Of a DNA stretch of 15,283 nucleotides, positions 6,840 through 14,573 are shown piece by piece. Numbering within the stretch: the first letter of the stretch is position 1; each line of letters starts with the position of its first letter. Below the pieces are notes generated by a model. The model saw nothing but the letters and a program-made list of their open reading frames with translations. It ran no database searches and had not been told where the DNA came from. The position numbers were made by a program, and so were the translations under genes. The stretch spans positions 1 to 15,283 of the forward strand of contig JBBRGA010000082.1 of assembly GCA_038241115.1 (NCBI GenBank), given 5' to 3'. The DNA is from JANYJJ01 sp038241115. GTDB taxonomy: Bacteria > Pseudomonadota > Gammaproteobacteria > Burkholderiales > Burkholderiaceae_C.

Positions 6840-7804
6840 CAAGCGGTTGCCTTTGGCATTTGCGGCAGTTGCGGCGACTTCTTTGGCGACGCGTCGGCCT
6901 GCATGATTTCCAAAAACACGTCTTCCAAATCAGCCCTGCCGATCTCCAAATCTTCGGGCTGGCAGCCGCCCGCGCGCAAGGCAGCCAGCACTTGCTCGAC
7001 CTCCAACGCGTCGTGCGCTTTGACTTGCACGATGCGGCCGGTCACGCGCGACTGAGCGAGCAAGGAAGGCGGAAGCGGTGTGTCCAGCTTGAACCGCATC
7101 ATCGTGCTGGCCGTGCCCGCGAGCAGCGCTGAGGTGCTGTCAAGCGCCACCACCTGCCCGTGCTTGAGCATGGCAATTCGGCCGCACAGCGCTTCGGCCT
7201 CTTCCAAGTAATGCGTTGTCAGCAGCACGGTGTGGCCTTGCTTGTTGAGCTTGGCCACGAACTGCCACAGGGTCTGACGAAGTTCCACATCGACGCCTGC
7301 GGTGGGCTCGTCCAGCACGATGACGGGCGGCTTGTGCACCAGCGCTTGCGCCACCAGCACGCGGCGCTTCATGCCACCGGACAACTGGCGCATGTTGGCG
7401 TCGGCTTTGTCGCTCAAGCCCAAGCTGCTGAGGAGCTCGTCAATCCATGCGTCGTTGTTGCGCACGCCGAAATAACCGCTTTGGATGCGCAGCGCTTCGC
7501 GCACGCTGAAGAAAGGGTCGAACACCAGCTCTTGGGGCACGATGCCCAAGCTGTGGCGCGCCGAGGCGAAGTCCTTGACGACGTCGAAACCACACACTTC
7601 CACATTCCCGGTGCTGGCCCGCGACAAACCCGCCAGTATGCTGATGAGCGATGTTTTGCCCGCGCCGTTGGGGCCGAGCAAACCGAAAAATTCGCCCGCC
7701 TGAATGTCGAAAGACACGTCGTCCAGCGCTTTGACTTCGCCGCGGCTCTCGCCGTAGGTTTTGCTGACGTGCTGGAAGGAAATGGCGGGCTGGGTGGATT
7801 TCAT
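6839..7804 (-). CDS. yadG: ABC transporter ATP-binding protein (YadG-like)
   Basis: This is the ATPase of the exporter whose permease is the next gene. The 321-residue protein has Walker A GPNGAGKT at 44-51, Q-loop Q91, signature LSGGMKRR at 141-148, Walker B VIVLDEP at 161-167 and the switch histidine His198. After the ATPase domain a tail of about 90 residues has the LEDVFLEI motif common to ABC-2 exporter ATPases. The frame stays open to 7876, but homology begins at the ATG at 7804, which has AGAGG four bases upstream; the earlier residues look non-coding. It heads the long minus-strand run towards murA and the his genes, and is divergent from the TetR gene. Confidence 0.94.
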   Translation of the reverse strand: MKSTQPAISFQHVSKTYGESRGEVKALDDVSFDIQAGEFFGLLGPNGAGKTSLISILAGLSRASTGNVEVCGFDVVKDFASARHSLGIVPQELVFDPFFSVREALRIQSGYFGVRNNDAWIDELLSSLGLSDKADANMRQLSGGMKRRVLVAQALVHKPPVIVLDEPTAGVDVELRQTLWQFVAKLNKQGHTVLLTTHYLEEAEALCGRIAMLKHGQVVALDSTSALLAGTASTMMRFKLDTPLPPSLLAQSRVTGRIVQVKAHDALEVEQVLAALRAGGCQPEDLEIGRADLEDVFLEIMQADASPKKSPQLPQMPKATA

Positions 7805-7891
7805 ACAGCCTCTGATTGTAGGCAGGCTGGACTTTCTGACCGACCTCCGGGAGCTGCAAGCCAGTGAGTCGGACACCGGGCCCGTATTGGG

Positions 7892-7915
7892 GCTGGCCGC
7901 GATAGGAAGGCCAGC
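7892..7915. repeat. Inverted repeat in the yadG/TetR divergent region
   Basis: A perfect 7-bp pair, GCTGGCC (7892-7898) and GGCCAGC (7909-7915), has a 10-nt loop. It has no T-tract, so it is not a plain terminator. It could be part of an operator or a leader structure; its role is unknown. Confidence 0.35.
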
Positions 7916-7916
7916 T

Positions 7917-7929
7917 TCTAGATGCTAGA
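7917..7929. promoter_or_regulatory. Candidate TetR operator (TCTAG-ATG-CTAGA palindrome)
   Basis: TCTAG (7917-7921) and CTAGA (7925-7929) form a perfect inverted repeat about 40 bp before the TetR gene start, within the region shared with yadG. It contains two copies of CTAG, a tetranucleotide generally scarce in proteobacterial DNA. TetR regulators often bind such dyads at their own promoters. This is inferred from position and symmetry only, and the arms are short. Confidence 0.3.
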
Positions 7930-7968
7930 TTGCAGTTGCTTCTTCAAAATCACCGCACTTGATTTGCC

Positions 7969-8655
7969 ATGGCCACCACTTCTGCCTCATCGGCCAAAAA
8001 GCCGCGCCGAACTGCCGAGCGCATTTTGGAGGTCACGTTGGCACTGTTCAACCGCTTCGGTGAACCGAATGTGTCGACCACGCTCATTTCGGCCGAGCTC
8101 AACATCAGCCCCGGCAACCTCTACTACCACTACCCGGCCAAAGACGAGCTGATCAACAGCCTGTTCGACCGCTACGAGCGCTCGTTGAACGAGCTGCTGC
8201 ACGCGGCCGACAACGTGCGCAACGTCGAAGACGCTTGGCTGTTTTTTCACATGCTGTTCGAGCTGATTTGGCAGTACAGATTTTTGTACCGCGACCTCAA
8301 TGACCTGCTCAGCAAAAACCGTCGCCTGGAAACGCATTTTCAGTTTGTGCTGAAGAACAAATCACGCGCCGTGCAAAGCGTGCTCGACGGCTTGAGCCGG
8401 GGCAGCGCCATGCGCACCGACCTGCGCTTGGGCATGCACGAAGCAGAAGCCACAGCCACCGCCATGGTGGTGGTGCTGACCTATTGGCTGAGCTATGAAT
8501 ACGTGAAAGACCCGCGCCGCGCACTCGAGCCGGAGCATGCCAACGCCGCCTTGCTGCGCGGCGCGTTTCACGTGCTGAGCTTGCTGATGCCATACCTGGA
8601 GCCGGCACAAAAAACACATTTGATGGGCTTGGTTGGCCCTTACGCCAAGCCCTGA
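7969..8655 (+). CDS. TetR/AcrR-family transcriptional regulator
   Basis: This 228-residue protein has an N-terminal TetR helix-turn-helix at about residues 15-60: ERILEVTLALFNRFG, then STTLISAELNISPGNLYYHYPAKDELI with the typical YYHY/K recognition-helix end. The remaining 160 or so residues are helical and fit a TetR ligand-binding domain (WLFFHMLFELIWQYRFLYRDL, then RRLETHFQF), similar to the group with the TetR_C repressor domain. The ligand cannot be told. The ATG at 7969 has no clear Shine-Dalgarno sequence. It is divergent from yadG across 164 bp, and a TPR protein gene follows 57 bp downstream in the same direction. It may control itself and either neighbour. Confidence 0.9.
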   Translation: MATTSASSAKKPRRTAERILEVTLALFNRFGEPNVSTTLISAELNISPGNLYYHYPAKDELINSLFDRYERSLNELLHAADNVRNVEDAWLFFHMLFELIWQYRFLYRDLNDLLSKNRRLETHFQFVLKNKSRAVQSVLDGLSRGSAMRTDLRLGMHEAEATATAMVVVLTYWLSYEYVKDPRRALEPEHANAALLRGAFHVLSLLMPYLEPAQKTHLMGLVGPYAKP

Positions 8656-8712
8656 ATGCACTGATCTGATTTCATTCACCTCGCAAAAACAAAACCTCAA
8701 GGAGACACGACG

Positions 8713-9486
8713 ATGGCCAAATGGACTGCTTTCCCTCACGACGCCAAGCCCTACACCCACAGCGCGGCGGCCTTGAAAAAAAGCTGGGCGCGACTGCACG
8801 CTGGCGACGCCGAGCCGCTTCCCAAAGACGACAAGGTGCTGGCCGCGTGGGGCTTGTTTCACGCCGGTGAATTTCAAAAGGCCGTCGAGGCGGGTTTGAA
8901 GTTGGGGGACGCGGGAATGACCGTGGCGAACAAAGCGCAGTCCATTTACGCCAACTATCTGGAAGCCAATGAGAAAACCAAATTGGCGCTGTTTCTAGAG
9001 GTCTCGCAGCGCGCCGAAGCGCTGGCGGCAGCAGAGCCGCAAAACGCCAATGCGCACTACTTCATGGCGTATGCACTCGGCCGCTACAGCCAAGGCATCA
9101 GCATCACCAAAGCTTTGGCGCAAGGGCTGGGCGGGAAGGTCAAAGGCGCGCTGGAAACCACCATCAAACTGCAACCCCAACACGCCGATGCACACATCGC
9201 GCTGGGCGCCTTCCACGCTGAGGTGATCGACAAAGTGGGCTCACTGCTCGGCCGCACCCAAGGCGCCAGCAAAGACACCGGCCTGAGCATGTTCAAGGCG
9301 GCCCTGAAGCTCAACCCCACCTCCGCCATTGCCATGGTCGAGTACGCCAACGGCATGGTGATGCTGGAGGGCGACAAGAAAATGAAAGACGCCACCAAGC
9401 TTTACGAGGACGCTGCAGCATGCACACCCATGGACGCGATGGAGCGGCTGGATGTGGAAATGGCGAAGGCCGAGTTGGAAGACTGA
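8713..9486 (+). CDS. Tetratricopeptide-repeat-like protein of unknown function
   Basis: This is a 257-residue, mainly helical protein with TPR-like units. Clear ones are around residues 41-64 (AWGLFHAGEFQKAVEAGLKL), 96-127 (SQRAEALAAAEPQNANAHYFMAYALGR), 143-171 (VKGALETTIKLQPQHADAHIALGAFHA) and 190-216 (LSMFKAALKLNPTSAIAMVEYANG). TPRs usually mediate protein contacts. There is no signal peptide or membrane segment, so it is probably cytoplasmic. A strong ribosome binding site, AAGGAGA (8699-8705), lies 7 bp before the ATG, suggesting efficient translation. It follows the TetR gene by 57 bp and converges with the importer ATPase gene after 74 bp. I do not recognise a specific function. Confidence 0.85.
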   Translation: MAKWTAFPHDAKPYTHSAAALKKSWARLHAGDAEPLPKDDKVLAAWGLFHAGEFQKAVEAGLKLGDAGMTVANKAQSIYANYLEANEKTKLALFLEVSQRAEALAAAEPQNANAHYFMAYALGRYSQGISITKALAQGLGGKVKGALETTIKLQPQHADAHIALGAFHAEVIDKVGSLLGRTQGASKDTGLSMFKAALKLNPTSAIAMVEYANGMVMLEGDKKMKDATKLYEDAAACTPMDAMERLDVEMAKAELED

Positions 9487-9526
9487 CGGGCGGTTGATTG
9501 GGCTCATTGGAGCGGCGATTTCTCCT

Positions 9527-9552
9527 GTTCGCCCTGAGGTGGCCGAAGCCAC
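9527..9552. repeat. Half of a REP-like repeat with a tetraloop hairpin, in a convergent gap
   Basis: GTTCGCCCTGAG (9527-9538) is the exact reverse complement of 399-410 in the repeat before hisH. It is followed by a GTGGC/GCCAC hairpin (9539-9543 and 9548-9552), which on the minus strand has a TTCG tetraloop. It lies between the converging TPR and ATPase genes. No T-tract follows on either strand, so it is not called a terminator. It may stabilise mRNA ends or be a decayed repeat. Confidence 0.35.
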
Positions 9553-9560
9553 AAAGCGGA

Positions 9561-10338
<778 letters not shown>

Positions 10339-10352
<14 letters not shown>

Positions 10353-10989
10353 TCAACTTCCTCTCCAAAGACTTGGCGTACAAACTAACCGGGTAACAAA
10401 GGCAAAAGTACATCAGCGCCACACAACTGAAGACCAAAAACGGATTGAAGGTGGCATTGGAAATTGACTTGCCCACTTTGGTGAGCTCCATGAAACCTAT
10501 CACCGAGGCCAGCGCCGTGCCTTTGATGACTTGCACCAAAAAGCCTACGGTGGGTGCGACGGCAATGCGCTGAGCCTGCGGCAAGATGATGTGTCGCAAC
10601 TGCTCGGAAAAGCTCATCGCCAGGCTGCTGGATGCCTCCCACTGGCCGCGCGGAATCGACGCCACGCAGCCGCGCCAGATTTCAGTCAGAAACGCGCTGG
10701 CATACAGAGTCAGACCCAGAGCCGCCGCCACCCACGGCGAGGTATTGATGCCAAACAAACCCAAGCCGTAATAAGCCAAAAACAGTTGCACCAGCAGCGG
10801 TATGCCTTGAAACAGCTGCACATAAGCGGCGACAAATTGCTGCGCGCCCGGCAGTTTGCTCAGGCGCAGAACCAACAACAGCGCGCCCACCAAACCGCCG
10901 CCCAAGAAGGCGATCAAAGACAAAGCGACCGTCCAACGGCCGGCCAAGAGCAGGTTGCGAAAGATGTCCCAGAGGGTGAAGTCAACCAT
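10339..10989 (-). CDS. Polar amino acid ABC transporter permease (first-type, adjacent to ATPase)
   Basis: This 216-residue inner membrane permease has about five hydrophobic segments. The start TLWDIFRNLLLAGRWTVALSLIAFLGG and the EAA loop EIWRGCVASIPRGQWEASSSLAMSF to ILPQAQRIAVAPTVG (about residues 103-145) match the HisM/GltK group. The EAA loop is the contact with the ATPase. The ATG at 10989 lies 87 bp after the stop of the other permease, and its stop overlaps the ATPase start by 14 bp. With the second permease it probably forms a heterodimeric channel. Confidence 0.94.
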
Positions 10990-11076
10990 GGCGTTCAGGT
11001 GACTTCGACGGGGTCGAGGTTGTCGTTGCTGTTGTCATTGCCATCGACAACGCTGTCAATGCGGTAGCCGGTGAAT

Positions 11077-11769
11077 TCATGCGCCGACCGACCGGCCAAA
11101 AACGAAGGTGCGGCCAACCCAATTGAGCAGCTGCCGAAGCGCGATGCAAAGCAACAAATACATCGCACCGACCACGATGAATGCCTCAAACGCGCGGAAG
11201 TTGCGGCTGTGGATCAGGTCGGCCGACGAGCTGAGTTCGGGCGTGGAAATTTGTCCGCACACCGACGAGCCCAGCATCACGATAATGATTTGGCTGACCA
11301 GGCTGGGCCACACTTTTTTAAGCGCCGGGGGCAACACCACTTTGAAAAACGTTTGCGCGCGGCTCATGGCCAAACTGAGCGCCGCTTCTATCTGGCCTTT
11401 GGGCGTGGCCTCGATGCCGGCTCGGACGATCTCGGCGGCATAAGCGCCCAGGTTGATGCTCATCGCCAAAAACGAGGCCCATTCGGCCGACAAGCGAACG
11501 CCCGCAGCAGGCAGCCCAAAGAAGATGAAAAACAACTGCACGATGAAGGGCGTGTTGCGGATCAACTCCACATAAGCGCCCACCAAGGCCTTCAACCAAA
11601 CGGGCGCCAACCCATCACCGAAACCACGCCCGCGCACCCAGGCGCAGGCAATGCCGAGCAGCGTGCCCACCACCATCGCCGCGAAGGTAAGGCGAAGGGT
11701 CCAACCGACCCCGGTGAGCAACAGCGGCCACTCAGCGAGCACGGCCATGAAGTCGAGTTGAATTTTCAT
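11077..11769 (-). CDS. Polar amino acid ABC transporter permease (adjacent to binding protein)
   Basis: This is the second permease of the importer, 230 residues. It has family segments GVGWTLRLTFAAMVVGTLLG at 21-40, ELIRNTPFIVQLFFIFFG at 68-85, and the EAA loop EIVRAGIEATPKGQIEAALSLAMSRAQTFF at about 113-142, followed by LPPALKKVWPSLVSQ. The ATG at 11769 lies 28 bp after the binding protein gene. The end is unusual: after TFVFGR the frame reads SVGA and stops at 11077. A tandem CCGA repeat (11084-11095) sits there, and the next frame continues open with coding-like third-position GC to 10995, five bases before the next gene. A frameshift that shortened the protein is possible; the transport core is intact either way. 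Confidence 0.93.
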   Translation of the reverse strand: MKIQLDFMAVLAEWPLLLTGVGWTLRLTFAAMVVGTLLGIACAWVRGRGFGDGLAPVWLKALVGAYVELIRNTPFIVQLFFIFFGLPAAGVRLSAEWASFLAMSINLGAYAAEIVRAGIEATPKGQIEAALSLAMSRAQTFFKVVLPPALKKVWPSLVSQIIIVMLGSSVCGQISTPELSSSADLIHSRNFRAFEAFIVVGAMYLLLCIALRQLLNWVGRTFVFGRSVGA

Positions 11770-11797
11770 CTCGACATCTCACTCAGAAAACGACGCT

Positions 11798-12592
11798 CTA
11801 CAGCGGCAAGTCGCCGGCCGGACGGCCCAGCCACTGCTTGGACAGGCGGTCGAGTTCGCCGGACTTCTTGGCTTCGGCCAAGATCTCGTTCACCTTGGCT
11901 TTCAGCGCGTCTTCGCCCTTGGCCACGCCGATGTAGCAAGGGCTTTCTTTGAGCAGCAGCTTGTACTCGGAGGCCAGTTGCGGGTTTTTGGCCATCATGT
12001 TGCCGGCCACCGATGCGCCCATGCCAACAAACTGGACTTGTCCCGCCACAAACGCGGCGATGGTGGCGTTGAAGTCTTCAAAGCGCTTGATGTCCACAGT
12101 GGGCGGGGCCATTTTCATCAGCTCTTGGTCTTCCATGGCACCGCGCACCACGCCAACGGTTTTGCCCGCCAAGTCGGCAAAACTCTTCACCGGAATCGAC
12201 TTCAAGCCGAAGATGGCTTGGTAGAACGGCGCGTAAGCGGCGGTGAAATCAATCACCTTTTCACGCTCTGCGTTTTTGCCCAGGGTGGCGATGACGATGT
12301 CGGCTTTTTTGGTTTGCAGCGAAGGAATGCGGCTCGCGCTCACCACGTTCACCAGCTCCACCGCCACGCCCATTTTTTTACCGATGTAGTTGGCCAAATC
12401 CACATCCAAACCAATCGGCTTGAGGTCGGTACCCACATAGCCGTAAGGCGCCGCGTCGGTCTGCACGGCCACCTTCAGAACCTTGGCCTTCATCACATCG
12501 TCCAGCGCGGTTTGGGCCAGCGCGGCGGGCGTGACAAAAACGCTGAACAAAGCAGCGCCGAAGAAGCGGCGCGTGGAAATTCTCAAACTCAT
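11798..12592 (-). CDS. Periplasmic substrate-binding protein of a polar-amino-acid-type ABC importer
   Basis: This 264-residue secreted protein presents ligand to the importer encoded just downstream. A signal peptide is visible: an arginine-containing start (MSLRISTRR), a hydrophobic core, and a probable cleavage after ALA at about residue 26. The mature protein has the SBP family-3 pattern: LKVAVQTDAAPYGYVGTD, IGLDVDLANYIGKKMG, ADIVIATLGKNAEREKVIDFTAAY. Arg110 matches the arginine that normally holds the ligand carboxylate. The place where the alpha-amino-binding Asp is expected reads FVGMGASVA, with Gly192 instead, so the ligand may not be a standard amino acid. The start at ATG 12592 has GGAG about eight bases upstream; the frame extends to 12676, but those residues precede the signal peptide. 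The 102-bp gap from the acyltransferase gene probably holds the operon promoter, though I saw no convincing one. Confidence 0.93.
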   Translation of the reverse strand: MSLRISTRRFFGAALFSVFVTPAALAQTALDDVMKAKVLKVAVQTDAAPYGYVGTDLKPIGLDVDLANYIGKKMGVAVELVNVVSASRIPSLQTKKADIVIATLGKNAEREKVIDFTAAYAPFYQAIFGLKSIPVKSFADLAGKTVGVVRGAMEDQELMKMAPPTVDIKRFEDFNATIAAFVAGQVQFVGMGASVAGNMMAKNPQLASEYKLLLKESPCYIGVAKGEDALKAKVNEILAEAKKSGELDRLSKQWLGRPAGDLPL

Positions 12593-12694
12593 AGGAAGCT
12601 CCGGAATTGAAGTGGGTAGGCGGGAACAGCTGCGAAAACGCTTGCCGAAACCGTATAAGCAAGAAAGACGCCGCAACCGCTCAGGCCAACGCCG

Positions 12695-14170
12695 TCAATC
12701 GGCCTCACCCCAGGGCAGCATCAGCGTCAGCACCAACAGCTTTTCAAACTCAGGCGCAAAGCGGTCGATGATGGCTTGCGGGTCGGGGCAAAGCTGCTTG
12801 TCGGTGATGAGACCGAACTGCACGCCGCCGCCGTACGACAAGATGCTCACGCCCATGCCGATGTCACCCGACGCGGGCACCCAAAACATGGTTTGGCGTA
12901 GCGTGGAGCCACAAAATTTGAGCGGCACCGCCGGGCCCGGCACGTTGGTCATCACGGCCGTGGCCTTCTTGGCAAACATGCCCAGGATGGCATCCTGCAC
13001 AGGCTTGATCATCAATCCGGCCACCGACAACACCGCAAACGCCAACAGCGGTTGGTAGCTTTCTTTCAGTTCGGTCATGCGCTGATGCACGGCGTAAACA
13101 CGCTCGATCGGATTGACGATGCCGATGGGCAACGTCAGCGGTGCCAAGCCAAAGCGATTGCCAAGCTGCCAGGCTTTGTCCAGCGGGCGCAGGTTGACCG
13201 GCACCATGGCGCGAATCTCTTGGCCGGTGGGGTCGTCGCCATGAAACCGCAAGTACTCGCCTATCGCGCCGCTCACGCAGGCCAACAGCACATCGTTGAT
13301 GGACACGCCCAACGCCTTGCCGATGACCTTGACCTGGTCCAGCGGCATGGGCTCGCCCCAGGCCACAATTTTTTGGCCGATGGGCTTGCCCTTCAGGCGC
13401 GTGGGCGAGTCGTTGGGCAGCAGCGCCAGCGCAGCCACATCGCCGATCACCTTGGCCCCCGTGCGCGCCATGTCGAGCGAGCCGAACAGCGGCTGGCTGG
13501 GGTTGGCCAGCATCTCCATCGACTTGGCCATGCCGCCGCCGTACATGGCAATGGCCTTGCTGGCCAAGTCTGTCAGCGGCTTGACCACCGCGTCTGACAG
13601 CCAGTCGCTGTCTTGCTCGGTGACCACGCGCTTTTTGCGCTTCGGCGGGTCGATGCCGCCGTCGGTGATGGACATCATCACCGAGATCAGCGAAATGCCG
13701 TCGCCAATGCAGTGGTGCACTCGCGCCACCATCGCGCTGCCGCCTTCGTAGTTGTCGATCAAATGAAACTGCCACAGCGGATGGTCGGGGTCGAGCGGCG
13801 TGTTGGCCAACTCACCGGCGTGCGCTTGCAGCGCATGACGGCGACTTTGACCCTTGACATGGGGCAGCACGTCGTGCAGCACGTGGCGTTTGATGTCGAA
13901 GTCTTCGTCGCTCACCCAGCTTGCGCCCATGGCGTCCTGAACCACCTTTTGACGGAAGCGGTCGTACTTCAGCAACTTGCTGCTGATGCGCTCACGCAGC
14001 GCCTCCAAGGTGATGCTGGGCGTGAGCAACCAGACGCCCACGATCATCATCAGATTGACGTCGTTGTCCATGCGCAACCAGGCCGTGTCCACACGAGACA
14101 TGCGCTCGGGTGGACGTGTTTTGCTGTGCTCTTCTTGAGCTTCAAAAGCAGGCGCTTCGACATCAGACAT
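12695..14170 (-). CDS. WS/DGAT-type acyltransferase (wax ester synthase / diacylglycerol acyltransferase family)
   Basis: Members of this family transfer acyl groups from acyl-CoA to fatty alcohols or diacylglycerol, making wax esters or triacylglycerol. The 491-residue length fits. The start region MSRVDTAWLRMDNDVNLMMI (24-43) is typical, and the catalytic HHxxxDG motif is present as HHCIGDG at 152-158 (His152, His153, Asp157). The C-terminal half has MVPVNLRPLD, TNVPGP and a final SYGGGVQFGLITD segment of the family's C-terminal domain. The ATG at 14170 has GGAGA about 7 bases upstream. It is divergent from the acyl-CoA-binding protein gene, which could supply its substrate. The true product (wax, triacylglycerol or other ester) cannot be told from sequence. 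Confidence 0.93.
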   Translation of the reverse strand: MSDVEAPAFEAQEEHSKTRPPERMSRVDTAWLRMDNDVNLMMIVGVWLLTPSITLEALRERISSKLLKYDRFRQKVVQDAMGASWVSDEDFDIKRHVLHDVLPHVKGQSRRHALQAHAGELANTPLDPDHPLWQFHLIDNYEGGSAMVARVHHCIGDGISLISVMMSITDGGIDPPKRKKRVVTEQDSDWLSDAVVKPLTDLASKAIAMYGGGMAKSMEMLANPSQPLFGSLDMARTGAKVIGDVAALALLPNDSPTRLKGKPIGQKIVAWGEPMPLDQVKVIGKALGVSINDVLLACVSGAIGEYLRFHGDDPTGQEIRAMVPVNLRPLDKAWQLGNRFGLAPLTLPIGIVNPIERVYAVHQRMTELKESYQPLLAFAVLSVAGLMIKPVQDAILGMFAKKATAVMTNVPGPAVPLKFCGSTLRQTMFWVPASGDIGMGVSILSYGGGVQFGLITDKQLCPDPQAIIDRFAPEFEKLLVLTLMLPWGEAD

Positions 14171-14229
14171 GGGCGAATCTCCGTGGGATCTGGCAGCCGC
14201 TGAATTGGCCAGCGTGCTTGTTAGGATGT

Positions 14230-14255
14230 ACCGCGAGCATGCACCGCGGGCATGC
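14230..14255. promoter_or_regulatory. Tandem 13-bp repeat, candidate operator between acyltransferase and ACBP genes
   Basis: ACCGCGAGCATGC (14230-14242) is followed directly by ACCGCGGGCATGC (14243-14255), differing at one base. Each ends in the palindrome GCATGC, and together AGCATGC (14236-14242) and GCATGCT (14250-14256) form a 7-bp inverted repeat with a 7-nt spacer. It sits near the middle of the 133-bp divergent region, so one regulator could act on both genes. The binding protein is unknown. Confidence 0.4.
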
Positions 14256-14303
14256 TGAATTCAATTCTCATTTTCACCAAGCAACCTCTACGGGAGACCC
14301 TTC

Positions 14304-14558
14304 ATGGCCGACTTGAAACAAACTTTTGACGCCGCAGTGGCGGACTCAAAAAATCTGCCCGAGAAGCCCGACAACGCCACGCTTCTGAAGCTCTACGCGC
14401 TTTACAAACAGGGCAGCGGCGGCAATGCAGAAGGCAAGCGCCCTGGCTTCACCGACATGATCGGCCGCGCCAAATGGGACGCCTGGAACGAGCTCAACGG
14501 CAAGACCGCTGCCGAGGCGATGCAGGAATATGTGGACCTGATTGAATCGTTGAAGTGA
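14304..14558 (+). CDS. Acyl-CoA-binding protein (ACBP)
   Basis: ACBPs are small cytoplasmic four-helix proteins that hold long-chain acyl-CoA esters. The 84-residue length is that of a stand-alone ACBP. The family pattern is clear: LKQTFDAAVADSKNLPEKPD, then LLKLYALYKQGSGGNAEGKRPG (about 27-48, with the YALYKQ core motif), then AKWDAWNELNGKTAAEAMQEYVDLIE. GGGAGA (14292-14297) precedes the ATG by 6 bp. It is divergent from the WS/DGAT-type acyltransferase gene, and the pairing suggests a shared role in acyl-CoA supply for ester synthesis, which is an inference. rep follows 15 bp downstream and could be co-transcribed. Confidence 0.95.
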   Translation: MADLKQTFDAAVADSKNLPEKPDNATLLKLYALYKQGSGGNAEGKRPGFTDMIGRAKWDAWNELNGKTAAEAMQEYVDLIESLK

Positions 14559-14573
14559 TTTGAGGGCTCGAGT

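Noticed and set aside
7815..7820. TACAAT on the minus strand as a -10 box for yadG
   Set aside because: There is no acceptable -35 at 16-18 bp, and the start site would fall past the AGAGG ribosome binding site used to choose the ATG.
7805..7876. Upstream extension of the yadG ATPase frame
   Set aside because: The residues before the ATG at 7804 are unlike the family, and that ATG has a plausible ribosome binding site.
9539..9552. GTGGC/GCCAC hairpin as a terminator for the importer operon
   Set aside because: The stem is only 5 bp and neither strand has a T-tract after it.
12593..12676. Upstream extension of the binding protein frame
   Set aside because: It would put 28 arginine-rich residues in front of a normal signal peptide; the ATG at 12592 has its own GGAG.
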